A DNA stretch of 64,000 nucleotides from Sphaerisporangium dianthi (GCF_042654065.1 NZ_JBHSFP010000023.1:1-64000), one strand, 5' to 3'. Positions 32,291 through 41,760 are shown, counted from the first letter of the stretch. Notes: generated by a model not told the origin, from the sequence alone. A program made the numbers and translations.

Positions 32291-33562
32291 GTGCGAGGGC
32301 TGAGTGCAAGGCTGGCCGTATCCATCGTCTCGATCATCGTGACCGCCGCGCCGGCCGCGGCGCCCGCGCTCGCCGCGGAGACCGCGCCTTGCGTGGACAC
32401 CTCGGCGACGCTCACCGTCGAAGAGCAGCGCCTCACCAGGGCCGTGCCGCAGGAGATCCTCCGGCGTGCGGGCTTCGACCCGGTGGCCTCCGAGTTCGCC
32501 CAGGCACTGTGTGCGGCGAGTTCGTACCGGGAGGCGCAGCGGGTCGTCACGGCGCATGGGCAGCGGTTGTGGCGGCGCGCGGTGGATCGGGCGCAGGGAC
32601 GCGGCCTTCCGGGCGGAGACCTGAGCCGGGATGACGACCGGCCGCTGTACTGGGCGCGGCTCGGGATGACCGGCGTGCTGCGGCGGTGGCGTCCCGCGTT
32701 CGAGCTCTCCGGGCCCGGACGCGAGAAGCTGCTCCATCGCCTGGAGCGCGGCTCGCGCGGTCAGGACGCCATCCGCTTCACCGGCGGGAAGGGCGTGAAG
32801 CGGGTGCTGGTCACCGGCTTCGACCCCTTCACCCTTGACCGGGACATCCGGATCAGCAATCCGTCCGGCGCCACCGCGCTGGCGCTCGACGGCACGACCG
32901 TACGGACGGGCGCGGGCCTGATCAGGATCGAGACCGCCGTGTTCCCGGTCCGCTGGGGCGACTTCGCCGATGGCATGGTGGAACGGGCGCTGCGCCCGCA
33001 TCTGCCGCGGGCCGACCTGTTCGCGACGGTCAGCCAGGGGCGGGTCGGCCGGATCGACGTCGAACGCTTCAACGGGGCCTGGCGGGGCGGTTTCCCGGAC
33101 AACGAGAACGCGTCGTCGACCGGGACGATTCCCGTGTCCGATCCCGCCCGGCAACCCCAGTGGACGGTCACCACGCTCCCGTACAAGGACATCGTGGCCG
33201 CCTCGACAGGCCGCTTCCCGGTGTACGACAACACCCAGGTGGCCGAGATCCCGGCGGGCGCGACCGATCCCGTGGTGCGGCCGGACGGTCCTACCGAGGG
33301 CTCCACCGCGCGGAGCGGCGGCGGCGGCGACTATCTGTCCAACGAGATCGCGTACCGGGCGACACTGCTGCGCGACCGGCTCCGCCTCGACATTCCGGGC
33401 GGCCATGTGCACACCCCGGTCCTGCAGTTCGGCGCGGACAACACCGATCCGGCGACGGGCGCGGTCACCGATCCGGACTTCGTGCGGAACCGGCTGGACA
33501 TCATCGATCAGATCCGCGCGATCATCGTCGTGGCGGCCGACGCCGATCGCGCGGGAAGGTGA
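32291..33562 (+). CDS. Secreted pyroglutamyl-peptidase I-like protein with Ser for catalytic Cys
   Basis: 423 residues with a signal peptide (SARLAVSIVSIIVTAAPAAAPALAAE). After a ~135-residue N-terminal region comes a C15-like fold: RVLVTGFDPFTLDRDIRISNPSG, VGRIDVERF with the usual Glu258, GGGDYLSNEIAY, where the family has Cys and this has Ser350, and GGHVHTPVL with the active-site His. The Cys-to-Ser change suggests altered or lost peptidase activity. GTG 32291 follows GAAAGAGGGG. Not obviously tied to the lanthipeptide, though an exported peptide-binding role is conceivable. Confidence 0.8.
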   Translation: MRGLSARLAVSIVSIIVTAAPAAAPALAAETAPCVDTSATLTVEEQRLTRAVPQEILRRAGFDPVASEFAQALCAASSYREAQRVVTAHGQRLWRRAVDRAQGRGLPGGDLSRDDDRPLYWARLGMTGVLRRWRPAFELSGPGREKLLHRLERGSRGQDAIRFTGGKGVKRVLVTGFDPFTLDRDIRISNPSGATALALDGTTVRTGAGLIRIETAVFPVRWGDFADGMVERALRPHLPRADLFATVSQGRVGRIDVERFNGAWRGGFPDNENASSTGTIPVSDPARQPQWTVTTLPYKDIVAASTGRFPVYDNTQVAEIPAGATDPVVRPDGPTEGSTARSGGGGDYLSNEIAYRATLLRDRLRLDIPGGHVHTPVLQFGADNTDPATGAVTDPDFVRNRLDIIDQIRAIIVVAADADRAGR

Positions 33563-33606
33563 GCGGCCGGTACGCGAGCCGCGGGTGACGACGAGCAGAT
33601 GAGAAA

Positions 33607-33638
33607 GGGCGGGTCTCCGTAAGACCGGAGACCCGCCC
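33607..33638. terminator. 13-bp perfect hairpin between convergent genes
   Basis: GGGCGGGTCTCCG and CGGAGACCCGCCC pair perfectly around a 6-nt loop and are followed by GTTCCTTC. It lies 45 nt after the C15-like gene and also faces the GH10 gene, so it can serve both. A diverged copy with matching flanks is at 41061. Confidence 0.85.
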
Positions 33639-33711
33639 GTTCCTTCGCCGTTCGCTGGTCAGCGACGAGAGCCGCCGACCAGGGAGAACTCCCGGCTCAT
33701 CTGACGATGGG

Positions 33712-35145
33712 TCAGGAGCAGGTGGCGGTGGGGGTGGCCGCGGAGCCGTTGGCGGTGAAGCCGAAGGTGGTGGAGCCGTTCGCCGCGATGGAGCCGTTGT
33801 AGGCGGCGTTGCGGACGGTCACGCTGGAGCCGGACACGGTCTGCGTGCCGTTCCACAGGCTGCTGATGCTCTGCCCGCCCGGCCAGGTCCACTGCACGGT
33901 CCAGCCGCTGACCGGGGAGTTGCCCGCGCGGACCGTCACCGTCGACTGGAATCCGCCCGGCCAGGTGTTGGTCGTCTCGATCGTCGCCGAACACGTCCCA
34001 GGAACCGGAGTCGGCGTCGGAGTCGGAGTCGGCGTGGGCGTGGGGTTCGGGGTGGGCGTCACCGTGGGAGTCGGAGTCGGAGTCGGGGTGGGTGTGGGGT
34101 TGGGGGTGGCGGCGTTGAGGGCGTTGAGGACGGAGTTGTAGGCGGCCTTCTTGTTGCCGCTGCCGTCGAACAGCAGCGCGGTGGCGCCGGAGCCGAGCCA
34201 GGAGTCGGTGTCGCGGACGCCCCAGACGGTGATGCCGGCGCAGCGGGGCACGGCCAGGCAGTCGTTGGTGACGGCCTGGTAGGTGCTGGCCGAGCCGCCC
34301 TGGATGTCCAGTTCGGTGATCTGGACGTCGACGCCGAGGGCGGCGAAGCTGGAGATGGTGGTGCGGTAGTTGGAGTTGTAGGCGCTTTGGCCGTTGAAGT
34401 GGGACTGCAGGCCGACGCAGTCGATGGGCACGCCGCGGGACTTGAAGTCGCGGACCATGTTGTAGACGCCCTGGGTCTTGGCCCAGCTCCAGTTGTCGAT
34501 GTTGTAGTCGTTGTAGCAGAGCTTGGCGGCGGGGTCGGCGGCGCGGGCGGTGCGGAAGGCGACCTCGATCCAGTCGTTGCCGGTGCGCTGGAGGTTGGAG
34601 TTGCGCCGGCCGCCGTTGCTGTCGTCGAAGGCCTCGTTGACGACGTCCCAGGCGTAGATCTTGCCCTTGTAGTGGCCCACCACACCGTTGATGTGGTTGA
34701 TCATCGCCTGGCGCAGCGAGCTGCCTTCCATCCCCTTCATCCAGTTGGGCTGCTGGTTGTGCCAGGCCAGCGTGTGCCCGCGCACCCGCTTGCCGTTCTG
34801 CACGGCCCAGTTGTAGACCCGGTCACCGCTGGAGAAGTTGAACTGGTTCTGGTTGGGCTCGGTGGCGTCGATCTTCATCTCGTTCTCGGCCGTCACCATG
34901 TTGAACTCGCGGTTCGCGAGGCTGGTGTAGGCCGAGTCACCGAGCTTGCCCGAGGCGATGGCGGTGCCGAAGTACCGGCCGCTCTGCGCGGCGGCCGCGC
35001 CGAGCGTGCTCGCGGCGGCGCCGGCGGGGAGCGTCGACGTCAGCGCCGTGATCGTGCCGAGTACACCGAGGGCACAGGCGAGCAGCATCCGGCGTGTGTT
35101 GCGTGATCGCCGGGATCGATCCAGGGGGGTGGCGTTCGTACTCAT
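33712..35145 (-). CDS. Secreted endo-1,4-beta-xylanase, GH10 with CBM2
   Basis: 477 residues: signal peptide (LLACALGVLGTITAL), GH10 domain at about 45-345 with the acid/base Glu in WDVVNEAFDD and nucleophile Glu in VQITELDIQG, a PT-rich linker, then a C-terminal CBM2 (CSATIETTNTWPGGFQS, W-rich) that binds cellulose/xylan. GGAGG precedes ATG 35145. It cleaves xylan outside the cell. Both catalytic glutamates and the linker are intact. Confidence 0.96.
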   Translation of the reverse strand: MSTNATPLDRSRRSRNTRRMLLACALGVLGTITALTSTLPAGAAASTLGAAAAQSGRYFGTAIASGKLGDSAYTSLANREFNMVTAENEMKIDATEPNQNQFNFSSGDRVYNWAVQNGKRVRGHTLAWHNQQPNWMKGMEGSSLRQAMINHINGVVGHYKGKIYAWDVVNEAFDDSNGGRRNSNLQRTGNDWIEVAFRTARAADPAAKLCYNDYNIDNWSWAKTQGVYNMVRDFKSRGVPIDCVGLQSHFNGQSAYNSNYRTTISSFAALGVDVQITELDIQGGSASTYQAVTNDCLAVPRCAGITVWGVRDTDSWLGSGATALLFDGSGNKKAAYNSVLNALNAATPNPTPTPTPTPTPTVTPTPNPTPTPTPTPTPTPVPGTCSATIETTNTWPGGFQSTVTVRAGNSPVSGWTVQWTWPGGQSISSLWNGTQTVSGSSVTVRNAAYNGSIAANGSTTFGFTANGSAATPTATCS

Positions 35146-35347
35146 GCCTGAGCCTCCACAACTGAGTCACGGAATAGCGGAAACGCGGCGACGCCCAGCG
35201 TGCTCGACGCCCCACCCATGACCGGGAACGCGCACCACGAGGACGCCACAGAAGGAGATCCCCGCCGTCGGACCGCCGATCAGGCAGCGGGAGAGCGCCT
35301 CGGGGATTCAGTGTGGAAACCTGCCCGAAATGTGTCAAGACCGTCAT

Positions 35348-35356
35348 GAAACTTTC
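35348..35356. promoter_or_regulatory. Possible xylan-regulator half-site GAAACTTTC
   Basis: TGAAACTTTCG lies about 200 nt upstream of the GH10 start and resembles the CGAAANTTTCG operators I recall for actinomycete xylan regulators. Only one arm is fully kept, so support is weak. The rest of the 528-bp gap 35146-35673 is otherwise without a supported gene. Confidence 0.3.
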
Positions 35357-35589
35357 GGAAGCATTCACCTTGCATAAATGCCTATTTCTATGCTTCTACT
35401 CCTGTCCCGGCCTGCTCGAATGTCGCGGCGGCCGCGTTATGCCCGGACGAAACATCCTGATGAAAATTTCACCAGCATCGGGACCCCTCGCATCCGGCGC
35501 CCTCTCCTCGATGCCGTCCAGGTGAAGGTCCGGCGACGGACAGGTCACCCACCCGGCCCATCGCCGGACAGACCCCGTACCGGAAAGCG

Positions 35590-35618
35590 TTGACCATCCA
35601 GTCAGACGTAAGTAACTT
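35590..35618 (+). promoter_or_regulatory. Candidate promoter of the nagZ-namZ-amiE-like operon
   Basis: TTGACC (35590-35595), a 17-bp spacer and TAACTT (35613-35618) give a sigma-70/HrdB-like promoter 56 nt upstream of the GH3 ATG. Confidence 0.45.
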
Positions 35619-35673
35619 CCAGACATCACGACCTTGCATGAAATTTACCTACATGCGAGGGGTTGGAGGACGG

Positions 35674-37503
35674 ATGCGGTACCGGCGGTCACTGGCTCTG
35701 GCGGCGGCGGTGGTTCTCGGGGCGGGAACGGCTCCGGCCGTTCACGCCGACGGAAAGGACTCCTGGATCCTCCGCAAGATCACGAGCATGAGTCTCGAGG
35801 AGAAGGTCGGGCAGCTGTTCGTGGCGGACGTCTACGGCGAGAGCGGGGACACGACCGCCCCGGCCGATGTGGCGTCGAACCAGGCGATGTACGGGCCGGA
35901 CGTCAGGAACGGCGACGATCTCGTCGCCAAGTACAAGCTCGGCGCGATTCTCTACTTCCGGTGGGCGAACAACCTGAACGACCCCGTCAAGACGGCGGGG
36001 CTCTCCAACGACCTGCAGCGGGCGGCGCTGGCCCAGCCGGCGAGGATCCCGCTGCTGATCGCCACCGACCAGGAGCACGGCGCCGTCTACCGGCTGGACG
36101 AGCCGTTCACCGCGTTCCCCGGGCAGATGGCGCTCGGGGCGACCCGCAGCGCGGGCGAGGCGCTCGCCGCGGGCGTGGTCACCGGCCGGGAGCTGACCGC
36201 GCTCGGCGTCAACCAGGACTACGCGCCGGTCGCCGACGTCAACATCAACCCGGGCAACCCGGTGATCGGCGTCCGCTCGTTCGGGGAGAACACCGAGCTG
36301 GTGTCCAAGCTGACGCGCGCCTCCGTCCTCGGCCTGGAGCAGGGCGGCGTCTCGGCGAGCCTGAAGCACTTCCCCGGCCACGGCGACACGGTCACCGACA
36401 GCCACACCGGCGTGCCGTGGATCTTCCACACGAAGGAGCAGTGGCGGAAGATCGACGCGCCGCCCTTCCGGGCGGGCATCGCCGCCGGCGCCGACATGGT
36501 CATGACGGCGCACGTCGTCGTGCCGTACCTGCAGAGCGACTGCGACGTGGAGACCCAGCAGGGGTGCGACCCCGCGACGCTCGACCCCGAGATCATGACC
36601 GGGCTGCTGCGCGGCGAACTCGGCTACGACGGCGTCGTGGTCACCGACTCGCTGTCCATGCAGGGCGTGCGCGACAAGTACGGCGACGACCGCGTCCCGG
36701 TGCTCGCGCTCAAGGCCGGGGTCGACCTGCTCATGATCGTCGACGACACGGCGAGCACGATCTCGCTGGACGTCGCCTACAACGCGGTGCTGAACGCCGT
36801 CCGCTCGGGCGAGCTGACCGAGGAGCGCATCGACGAGTCCGTCTACCGGGTCCTACGCTTGAAGAAGCAGCGCGGTTTCTTCACAAGTGATCGGCAGGTC
36901 GACGAGGGCAAGGTGCTCCGCCGCCTCGGCGCCCCGGCGCACAAGGCGCTCGCTCGCGTGGTCGCCGGCCACAGCGTGACGCTCGTGCGCAACGACGCCG
37001 GCGCGCTGCCGCTGACGAACACCGGGCAGCGGGTGCTGGTGACCGGCTACCGCAACGTCACGCCGCCGTCCGTCAAGATCCCGCCGGCCGAACGGCTCGC
37101 CAAGGCGATCGGCGACCTCGGGGTCACCACCGAGCTGTTCGAGACGGGGACCGCCCCGGCCCAGGCCACCATCGACGCCGCGGTGGCCAAGGCCCGCGCC
37201 AGTGACCAGATCGTGGTGACCACGGTGAACTCCAAGAGCTCGGCCGCCCAGCGCAACCTGGTCAACGCGCTGCTCGCCACCGGCAAACCCGTCGTCGTCG
37301 TCGCCGCCCGGAACCCGTACGACATCGCGGACTTCCCCGGCGCCCCGGCGTACCTCGCGACGTACTCGTGGGAGAGGCCGGCGATGGAGGCCGCGGCACG
37401 GGTGCTGTTCGGCCGGGCCGACCCCACCGGCAGGCTCCCGGTGACGATCCCGGCCGCCGACGGCTCCGTCCTGTATCCCTATGGACACGGCCTGAGGTAC
37501 TGA
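35674..37503 (+). CDS. Secreted GH3 beta-N-acetylglucosaminidase (NagZ-like)
   Basis: 609 residues: signal peptide (SLALAAAVVLGAGTAPAVHA), a GH3 N-domain with LLIATDQEHGAVYRL, the NagZ-type KHFPGHGDTVTDSH loop (catalytic His) and the nucleophile Asp in VVTDSLSMQGV, then a C-terminal alpha/beta domain. The KHFPGHG-DSH motif marks GH3 enzymes that act on GlcNAc rather than glucose. GGAGGA precedes ATG 35674. First of three genes whose content matches nagZ-namZ-amiE of Bacillus subtilis, for extracellular peptidoglycan salvage. Confidence 0.92.
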   Translation: MRYRRSLALAAAVVLGAGTAPAVHADGKDSWILRKITSMSLEEKVGQLFVADVYGESGDTTAPADVASNQAMYGPDVRNGDDLVAKYKLGAILYFRWANNLNDPVKTAGLSNDLQRAALAQPARIPLLIATDQEHGAVYRLDEPFTAFPGQMALGATRSAGEALAAGVVTGRELTALGVNQDYAPVADVNINPGNPVIGVRSFGENTELVSKLTRASVLGLEQGGVSASLKHFPGHGDTVTDSHTGVPWIFHTKEQWRKIDAPPFRAGIAAGADMVMTAHVVVPYLQSDCDVETQQGCDPATLDPEIMTGLLRGELGYDGVVVTDSLSMQGVRDKYGDDRVPVLALKAGVDLLMIVDDTASTISLDVAYNAVLNAVRSGELTEERIDESVYRVLRLKKQRGFFTSDRQVDEGKVLRRLGAPAHKALARVVAGHSVTLVRNDAGALPLTNTGQRVLVTGYRNVTPPSVKIPPAERLAKAIGDLGVTTELFETGTAPAQATIDAAVAKARASDQIVVTTVNSKSSAAQRNLVNALLATGKPVVVVAARNPYDIADFPGAPAYLATYSWERPAMEAAARVLFGRADPTGRLPVTIPAADGSVLYPYGHGLRY

Positions 37504-37528
37504 CCCTCCCAGAACGGAGCACCACGCG

Positions 37529-38812
37529 ATGGGCCACCTCTTCTCCAGGCGGGCGCTGCTGTCCACCGCGGCCGTGACCATGGCCGGGACGGGCATGGGC
37601 GTCCCGCCGCCCGGCCGCCGTCCACGGCCCGGCGGACTCCGGACCGGCGTCCAGATCCTGATGGACGGCGACTACCGGCTCGTGGAAGGCCAGAAGGCCG
37701 GCATCGTGACCAACCCCACCGGCATCCTGCCCGGCCTCGTCCACGAGGTCGACGTCATGGCCGCCGACGACAAGATCGACCTCGTCGCGGTGTTCGGCCC
37801 CGAGCACGGGTTCCGGGGCACGGCCCAGGCCGGAGGCTCCGAAGGTTTCCACGTGGACGAGCAGACCGGGCTTCCGGTCTACGACACCTACCTCAAGAGC
37901 GGCCAGGCGCTGGCCGACATCTTCACCAGGTCGGGCGTGGACACGGTCATGTTCGACATCCAGGACGCGGGCGCCCGCTTCTACACCTACATCTGGACGC
38001 TGTTCGACTCCATGGAGGCCGCCGCGCTGGCCGGCAAGCGGTTCGTCGTCCTCGACCGGCCCAACCCGATCACCGGCCGCCGGGCCCGCGGGCCGGTCAT
38101 GACGCCGGAGTTCGCCACGTTCGTCGGCCGGGAGGCGATCTCCCAGGCGCACGGCATGACCGTCGGCGAGCTGGCGAAGCTGTTCAACGCCGAGTTCCTG
38201 GACCGGCCCGCCGATCTCACGGTCGTGGAGATGCGCGGCTGGAAGCGGGACATGGCCTACGAGGACACCGGCCTGCCCTGGGTCATGCCGTCGCCGAACA
38301 TGCCGACCGTGGACACCGCGTTCGCCTACCCGGGCACCTGCATGTTCGAGGGCACCAACCTGTCGGAAGGGCGCGGCACGACCCGGCCCTTCGAGCTCAT
38401 CGGCGCCCCGTACGCCGACCACCGATGGGCGGACGCGCTCAACGCGCTGCGCCTGCCCGGCACCGGATTCCGGCCGGCGTACTTCACGCCCACGTTCTCC
38501 AAGCACGCGAACACACTGTGCGGCGGGGTGCAACTGTACGTCACGGACCGGAAGGCATTCGACCCGGTCAAGACGGGCATCGCGATGCTCGTCACGGTGA
38601 GGCGGCTCCACCCGGGCGACTTCGCCTGGCGGTACGACACCTCCGACCCCGCCCGGCCGTACTGGATCGACAAACTGACCGGCTCGCCCCAGGTACGGAC
38701 CGACATCGACGCGGGGAAGGACCCGGACGAGGTCGAGGCCGGCTGGGCCGGCGCGCTCAAGGCGTTCACCGAGACGCGCGAGAAACACCTGATCTACCGC
38801 GAAGGGCACTAG
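37529..38812 (+). CDS. DUF1343 exo-N-acetylmuramidase-like protein (NamZ/GH171-like)
   Basis: 427 residues with a twin-arginine-type N-terminus (FSRRALLSTAAVTMAG). The body has DUF1343 features: GIVTNPTGI, FGPEHGFRGTAQAGG, VDTVMFDIQDAGARFYTYIWT, VLDRPNPI and FEGTNLSEGRGTTRPFE. DUF1343 proteins include NamZ, which releases MurNAc from the non-reducing end of peptidoglycan fragments. It starts 25 nt after the NagZ-like gene and its stop overlaps the next start. Confidence 0.93.
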   Translation: MGHLFSRRALLSTAAVTMAGTGMGVPPPGRRPRPGGLRTGVQILMDGDYRLVEGQKAGIVTNPTGILPGLVHEVDVMAADDKIDLVAVFGPEHGFRGTAQAGGSEGFHVDEQTGLPVYDTYLKSGQALADIFTRSGVDTVMFDIQDAGARFYTYIWTLFDSMEAAALAGKRFVVLDRPNPITGRRARGPVMTPEFATFVGREAISQAHGMTVGELAKLFNAEFLDRPADLTVVEMRGWKRDMAYEDTGLPWVMPSPNMPTVDTAFAYPGTCMFEGTNLSEGRGTTRPFELIGAPYADHRWADALNALRLPGTGFRPAYFTPTFSKHANTLCGGVQLYVTDRKAFDPVKTGIAMLVTVRRLHPGDFAWRYDTSDPARPYWIDKLTGSPQVRTDIDAGKDPDEVEAGWAGALKAFTETREKHLIYREGH

Positions 38813-40539
38813 TGGCCCGGCCCTTGCCCGTCCTCCTGGTCGCGGTGGCGCTCACCGCGGCGACTCCCCTGTCCGCGGCGGCGGCCGCCGCGGGGCCTCC
38901 GACCGTCACCGCCGGCGACGTGCGCTTCGCCCACGACAAGCTGCGGTACGGCGACGCCGGCATGGCGGGGCTGACCTCCGAGTACGTGGACCGGATCGCG
39001 GCCGACGCCGCCGGGTTCATGGAGCCGTCGCCGGCGCGGCCGCTCTACGCGGGCGCGGTCGTGATCGCGGGCCGGGGCGGCGTGATCGCGACCCACGAGG
39101 CGATGGGCAAGGCGGTGCGCTACGCCGACTCGGTGCCCACCGAACTGCCGCCCGACCAGCAGATCCCGATGCGCAGGGACACGATCTTCGACATGGCGTC
39201 GGTGTCCAAGCTGTTCACCTCGATCGTGGCCGTCGGGCAGATCGAACAGGGCCGCATCGGGCTCGACACCCCGGTGACCGCGTACATCCCGGAGTTCGCG
39301 GCGAACGGCAAGGGCGGAATCACGGTCCGGAACCTGCTCACCCACACCTCGGGGCTGCCGGCGTGGATACCGCTGTACAACCAGCCGACCATCGGGGAAC
39401 GGTACGCCGCGGCCTGGAACGTCGCGCCGACGAACCCGCCGGACACGGTCTACCGCTACTCCGACCTCAACCTGATCACCCTCGGGGTGATCGTGGAGCG
39501 GGTGACCGGCAAGCGGCTCGACGCGGTCGTCGAGGAGAACCTGACCGGGCCGCTCGGGATGCGCGACACCGGATACAACCCCCGCCCGGCGCTGAAACCG
39601 CGGATCGCCGCCACCGAGTACCAGACCACGACGGAGCCCGACCGCGGCATGGTGTGGGGCCAGGTGCACGACGAGAACGCCTGGTCGCTCGGCGGGGTCG
39701 CGGGCCACGCCGGGGTCTTCTCGACGGCGTACGACATGGCGATCCTGGCCCAGACGCTGCTGAACGGCGGTCACCACGGCCGGGCGCGCGTCCTGTCGGA
39801 GGACTCCGTGCGGCTGCTGCTGACGAACTTCACCACCGCCTTCCCCGGCGACTCGCACGGCCTCGGCTTCGAGCTCGACCAGCGGTGGTACATGGACGGG
39901 CTCTCCTCACCGGTGACCGGCGGGCACACCGGCTACACCGGGACGTCGTTCGTCATCGACCCGCTGTCCGGCTCGTTCGTGATCCTGCTGACCAACCGGG
40001 TGCACCCGAGCAGGGACTGGGGCTCCAACAACCCGGCCCGCCGGGCGGTCGCCCGTGACCTGGCGCTGGCCGTTCCCGTGCGGCCGGCCGAGGGGCGGGA
40101 CGCGTGGTTCTCCGGAGCCGGGGACGCCCGGACGGCGACGCTCACGCTGCCGGTCGGCACACCGCGCGGCGGACGGCTGTCCTTCGCCCTCTGGTACGAC
40201 ACGGAGGCCGGATCCGACATCGGCTCCCTGGAGGCCGGCACCGACGGCGGGACCACCTGGAGCCCGGTGCCGATGGAGCTGAGCGCGGGCCCGCACCGGT
40301 GGTCGTCGGACGGCACGTTCTCGGGTTTCCAGGGACGCCAGTGGCTGCGCGCGGATGCCCTCCTCCCGGCCGGGACCACCGGGCTGCGGTGGCGCTATGT
40401 GAGCGACGCGCTCTACCAGGGCCGCGGCGTGTACGTGGACAAGGTGCGCATCAGCGGGCCCGGGGTTCACTTCGACGATCAGAACCCGCACGACGCGGCC
40501 CTGTTCGCCCCCGACGGCTGGACCCGCTCCCCCCATTGA
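38812..40539 (+). CDS. Secreted serine hydrolase, beta-lactamase fold (AmiE-like), with C-terminal extension
   Basis: 575 residues with a signal peptide. The class C beta-lactamase-type domain has SxxK in MASVSKLF, the Tyr motif in YRYSDLN and the third box GHTGYTG. In the Bacillus nagZ-namZ locus the beta-lactamase-fold AmiE removes peptides from MurNAc, so the same job is inferred. Residues from about 430 form an added beta-sandwich-like domain (LSFALWYDTEAGSD..., VYVDKVRISGPGVHF), perhaps for binding. The GTG at 38812 overlaps the NamZ stop. Confidence 0.88.
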   Translation: MARPLPVLLVAVALTAATPLSAAAAAAGPPTVTAGDVRFAHDKLRYGDAGMAGLTSEYVDRIAADAAGFMEPSPARPLYAGAVVIAGRGGVIATHEAMGKAVRYADSVPTELPPDQQIPMRRDTIFDMASVSKLFTSIVAVGQIEQGRIGLDTPVTAYIPEFAANGKGGITVRNLLTHTSGLPAWIPLYNQPTIGERYAAAWNVAPTNPPDTVYRYSDLNLITLGVIVERVTGKRLDAVVEENLTGPLGMRDTGYNPRPALKPRIAATEYQTTTEPDRGMVWGQVHDENAWSLGGVAGHAGVFSTAYDMAILAQTLLNGGHHGRARVLSEDSVRLLLTNFTTAFPGDSHGLGFELDQRWYMDGLSSPVTGGHTGYTGTSFVIDPLSGSFVILLTNRVHPSRDWGSNNPARRAVARDLALAVPVRPAEGRDAWFSGAGDARTATLTLPVGTPRGGRLSFALWYDTEAGSDIGSLEAGTDGGTTWSPVPMELSAGPHRWSSDGTFSGFQGRQWLRADALLPAGTTGLRWRYVSDALYQGRGVYVDKVRISGPGVHFDDQNPHDAALFAPDGWTRSPH

Positions 40540-40581
40540 CCCCCACTCACGACAAGCGGCATGCCCTCTCTCAGACCGGTT

Positions 40582-40680
40582 CCGCTGGAGGGTGCGCGGA
40601 CTCCCGCAAAGATCCCGCTGGAGGGTGCGCCGACTCCTGCGAAGATCCGACTGGAGGATGCACGGACTCCTGCGAACACG
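40582..40680. repeat. 33-bp tandem repeat, 3 copies
   Basis: Units at 40582, 40615 and 40648 share CTGGAGG-TGC-C-GACTCC-GC-AA. They lie in the 609-bp gap after the AmiE-like gene. Both strands stay open through them (plus strand Cys-rich, minus strand hydrophobic), but no ribosome site or family supports a gene. The remaining gap 40681-41060 shows nothing I can support. Confidence 0.8.
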
Positions 40681-41060
40681 CCGGCCAGGCCCACGTGAAC
40701 GTGATCTCCTCGGCCCCTGGCAGATCAAGCCGAAATCCGCCCTGTCGGACAAGAACCCCAATGAAGATCGTCTCGTACCCGGCATCCGTGCTCTCTTCTC
40801 CGTGGAACCGTCCCCCGCCTCAGGGGCGGATCCGATCTGCAGGTCTTGCGGCGTGGCGAAAGGCTCAACAGCCTCCACGACACGGCATCCGCCAGATAGT
40901 GACGCGCCTCGCAAGGAGACCGATCAGTGCTATCGGCCGGCACGAGGCGGACAGGCGCCCGGCGCCCGGTGCCGCAGAAGCATGCGGGCGCTGCCGCATA
41001 ACGATGAACCAAGATCCCTTTTGGGTCGCATCTGGTCCAGGACCAGCACGCGTCAACGAG

Positions 41061-41098
41061 AACGGGCGGGACTCCGTGAGACTGGAGGCCCGCCCGTT
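41061..41098 (-). terminator. Hairpin downstream of tRNA-Arg
   Basis: AACGGGCGGGACTCC and GGAGGCCCGCCCGTT pair with one mismatch around an 8-nt loop, 50 nt beyond the tRNA 3' end. Sequence and flank (CTGGTCAGCG) resemble the terminator at 33607. Confidence 0.75.
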
Positions 41099-41148
41099 CG
41101 TGTGTCGTTCGTCCTGGTCAGCGGCCGAAACCGCTGGTCAAGATCGTG

Positions 41149-41220
41149 TGCCCCCTGCAAGATTCGAACTTGCGCTCCCGGCTCCGGAGGCCGGTGCTCT
41201 ATCCCCTGAGCTAAGGGGGC
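41149..41220 (-). tRNA. tRNA-Arg(CCG)
   Basis: 72 nt. The acceptor stem GCCCCCT/AGGGGGC, D-arm TAGCTCAGGGGATAGAGCA, anticodon stem CCGGC/GCCGG around loop CTCCGGA (anticodon CCG) and T-arm with GTTCGAATC are all intact. The 3' CCA is not encoded. It reads CGG codons. No att-like copy of its 3' end was found in the window. Confidence 0.96.
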
Positions 41221-41375
41221 TCATCGAGTGGTAAGGCTACCAGCATCTGGAGGTCCTCCGTTACTCAGAAACCCGGCGCCGACCGAAGAAGCTCGCGATG
41301 ACACGTATCCCACGCCATGATCAGGCTCCCCACCACCGGACAGGGCATCTCAGTGGACCGCCCACCTGGCTCATC

Positions 41376-41417
41376 TAGGTCACCAGCCTTGCCACGTAGG
41401 TCACCAGCCTTGCCACG
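41376..41417. repeat. 21-bp tandem duplication
   Basis: Two exact copies of a 21-bp unit (TAGGTCACCAGCCTTGCCAC plus G) are directly adjacent. Confidence 0.9.
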
Positions 41418-41760
41418 GCGGACGCGACCCGCGTGCGGTGTGTCACCGTCGCGGAGTTCTACGCGCCGGCGGATTGGGGGCATCTCGGGGGAGAGTCGCC
41501 CGGAGTCGTGATCGGGGTTCTCCACGCCGACGGATCGGAGACTGCGCTTGCTGTTCCATGGCCGCCTTCAGTGACGCAGGATGGCACCTGCCTGGTCGTG
41601 GACGTGGGATGGTCGCCGTCACGGTGACGGGGCCGGCCCGCGACCGGCGACCAGCGCATCGCCACCCGCCACCTGCCATCCGCGACCAGCGAACGGCGAC
41701 CCGCGACCCACGACCGGCCACCGGCGACCCGCGATCGGCCACCGGCCACCCGCGACCCGC

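Noticed and set aside
41433..41627. 64-codon possible gene
   Set aside because: No ribosome site, no recognised family and repeat-rich surroundings; kept only as a note in the gap entry.
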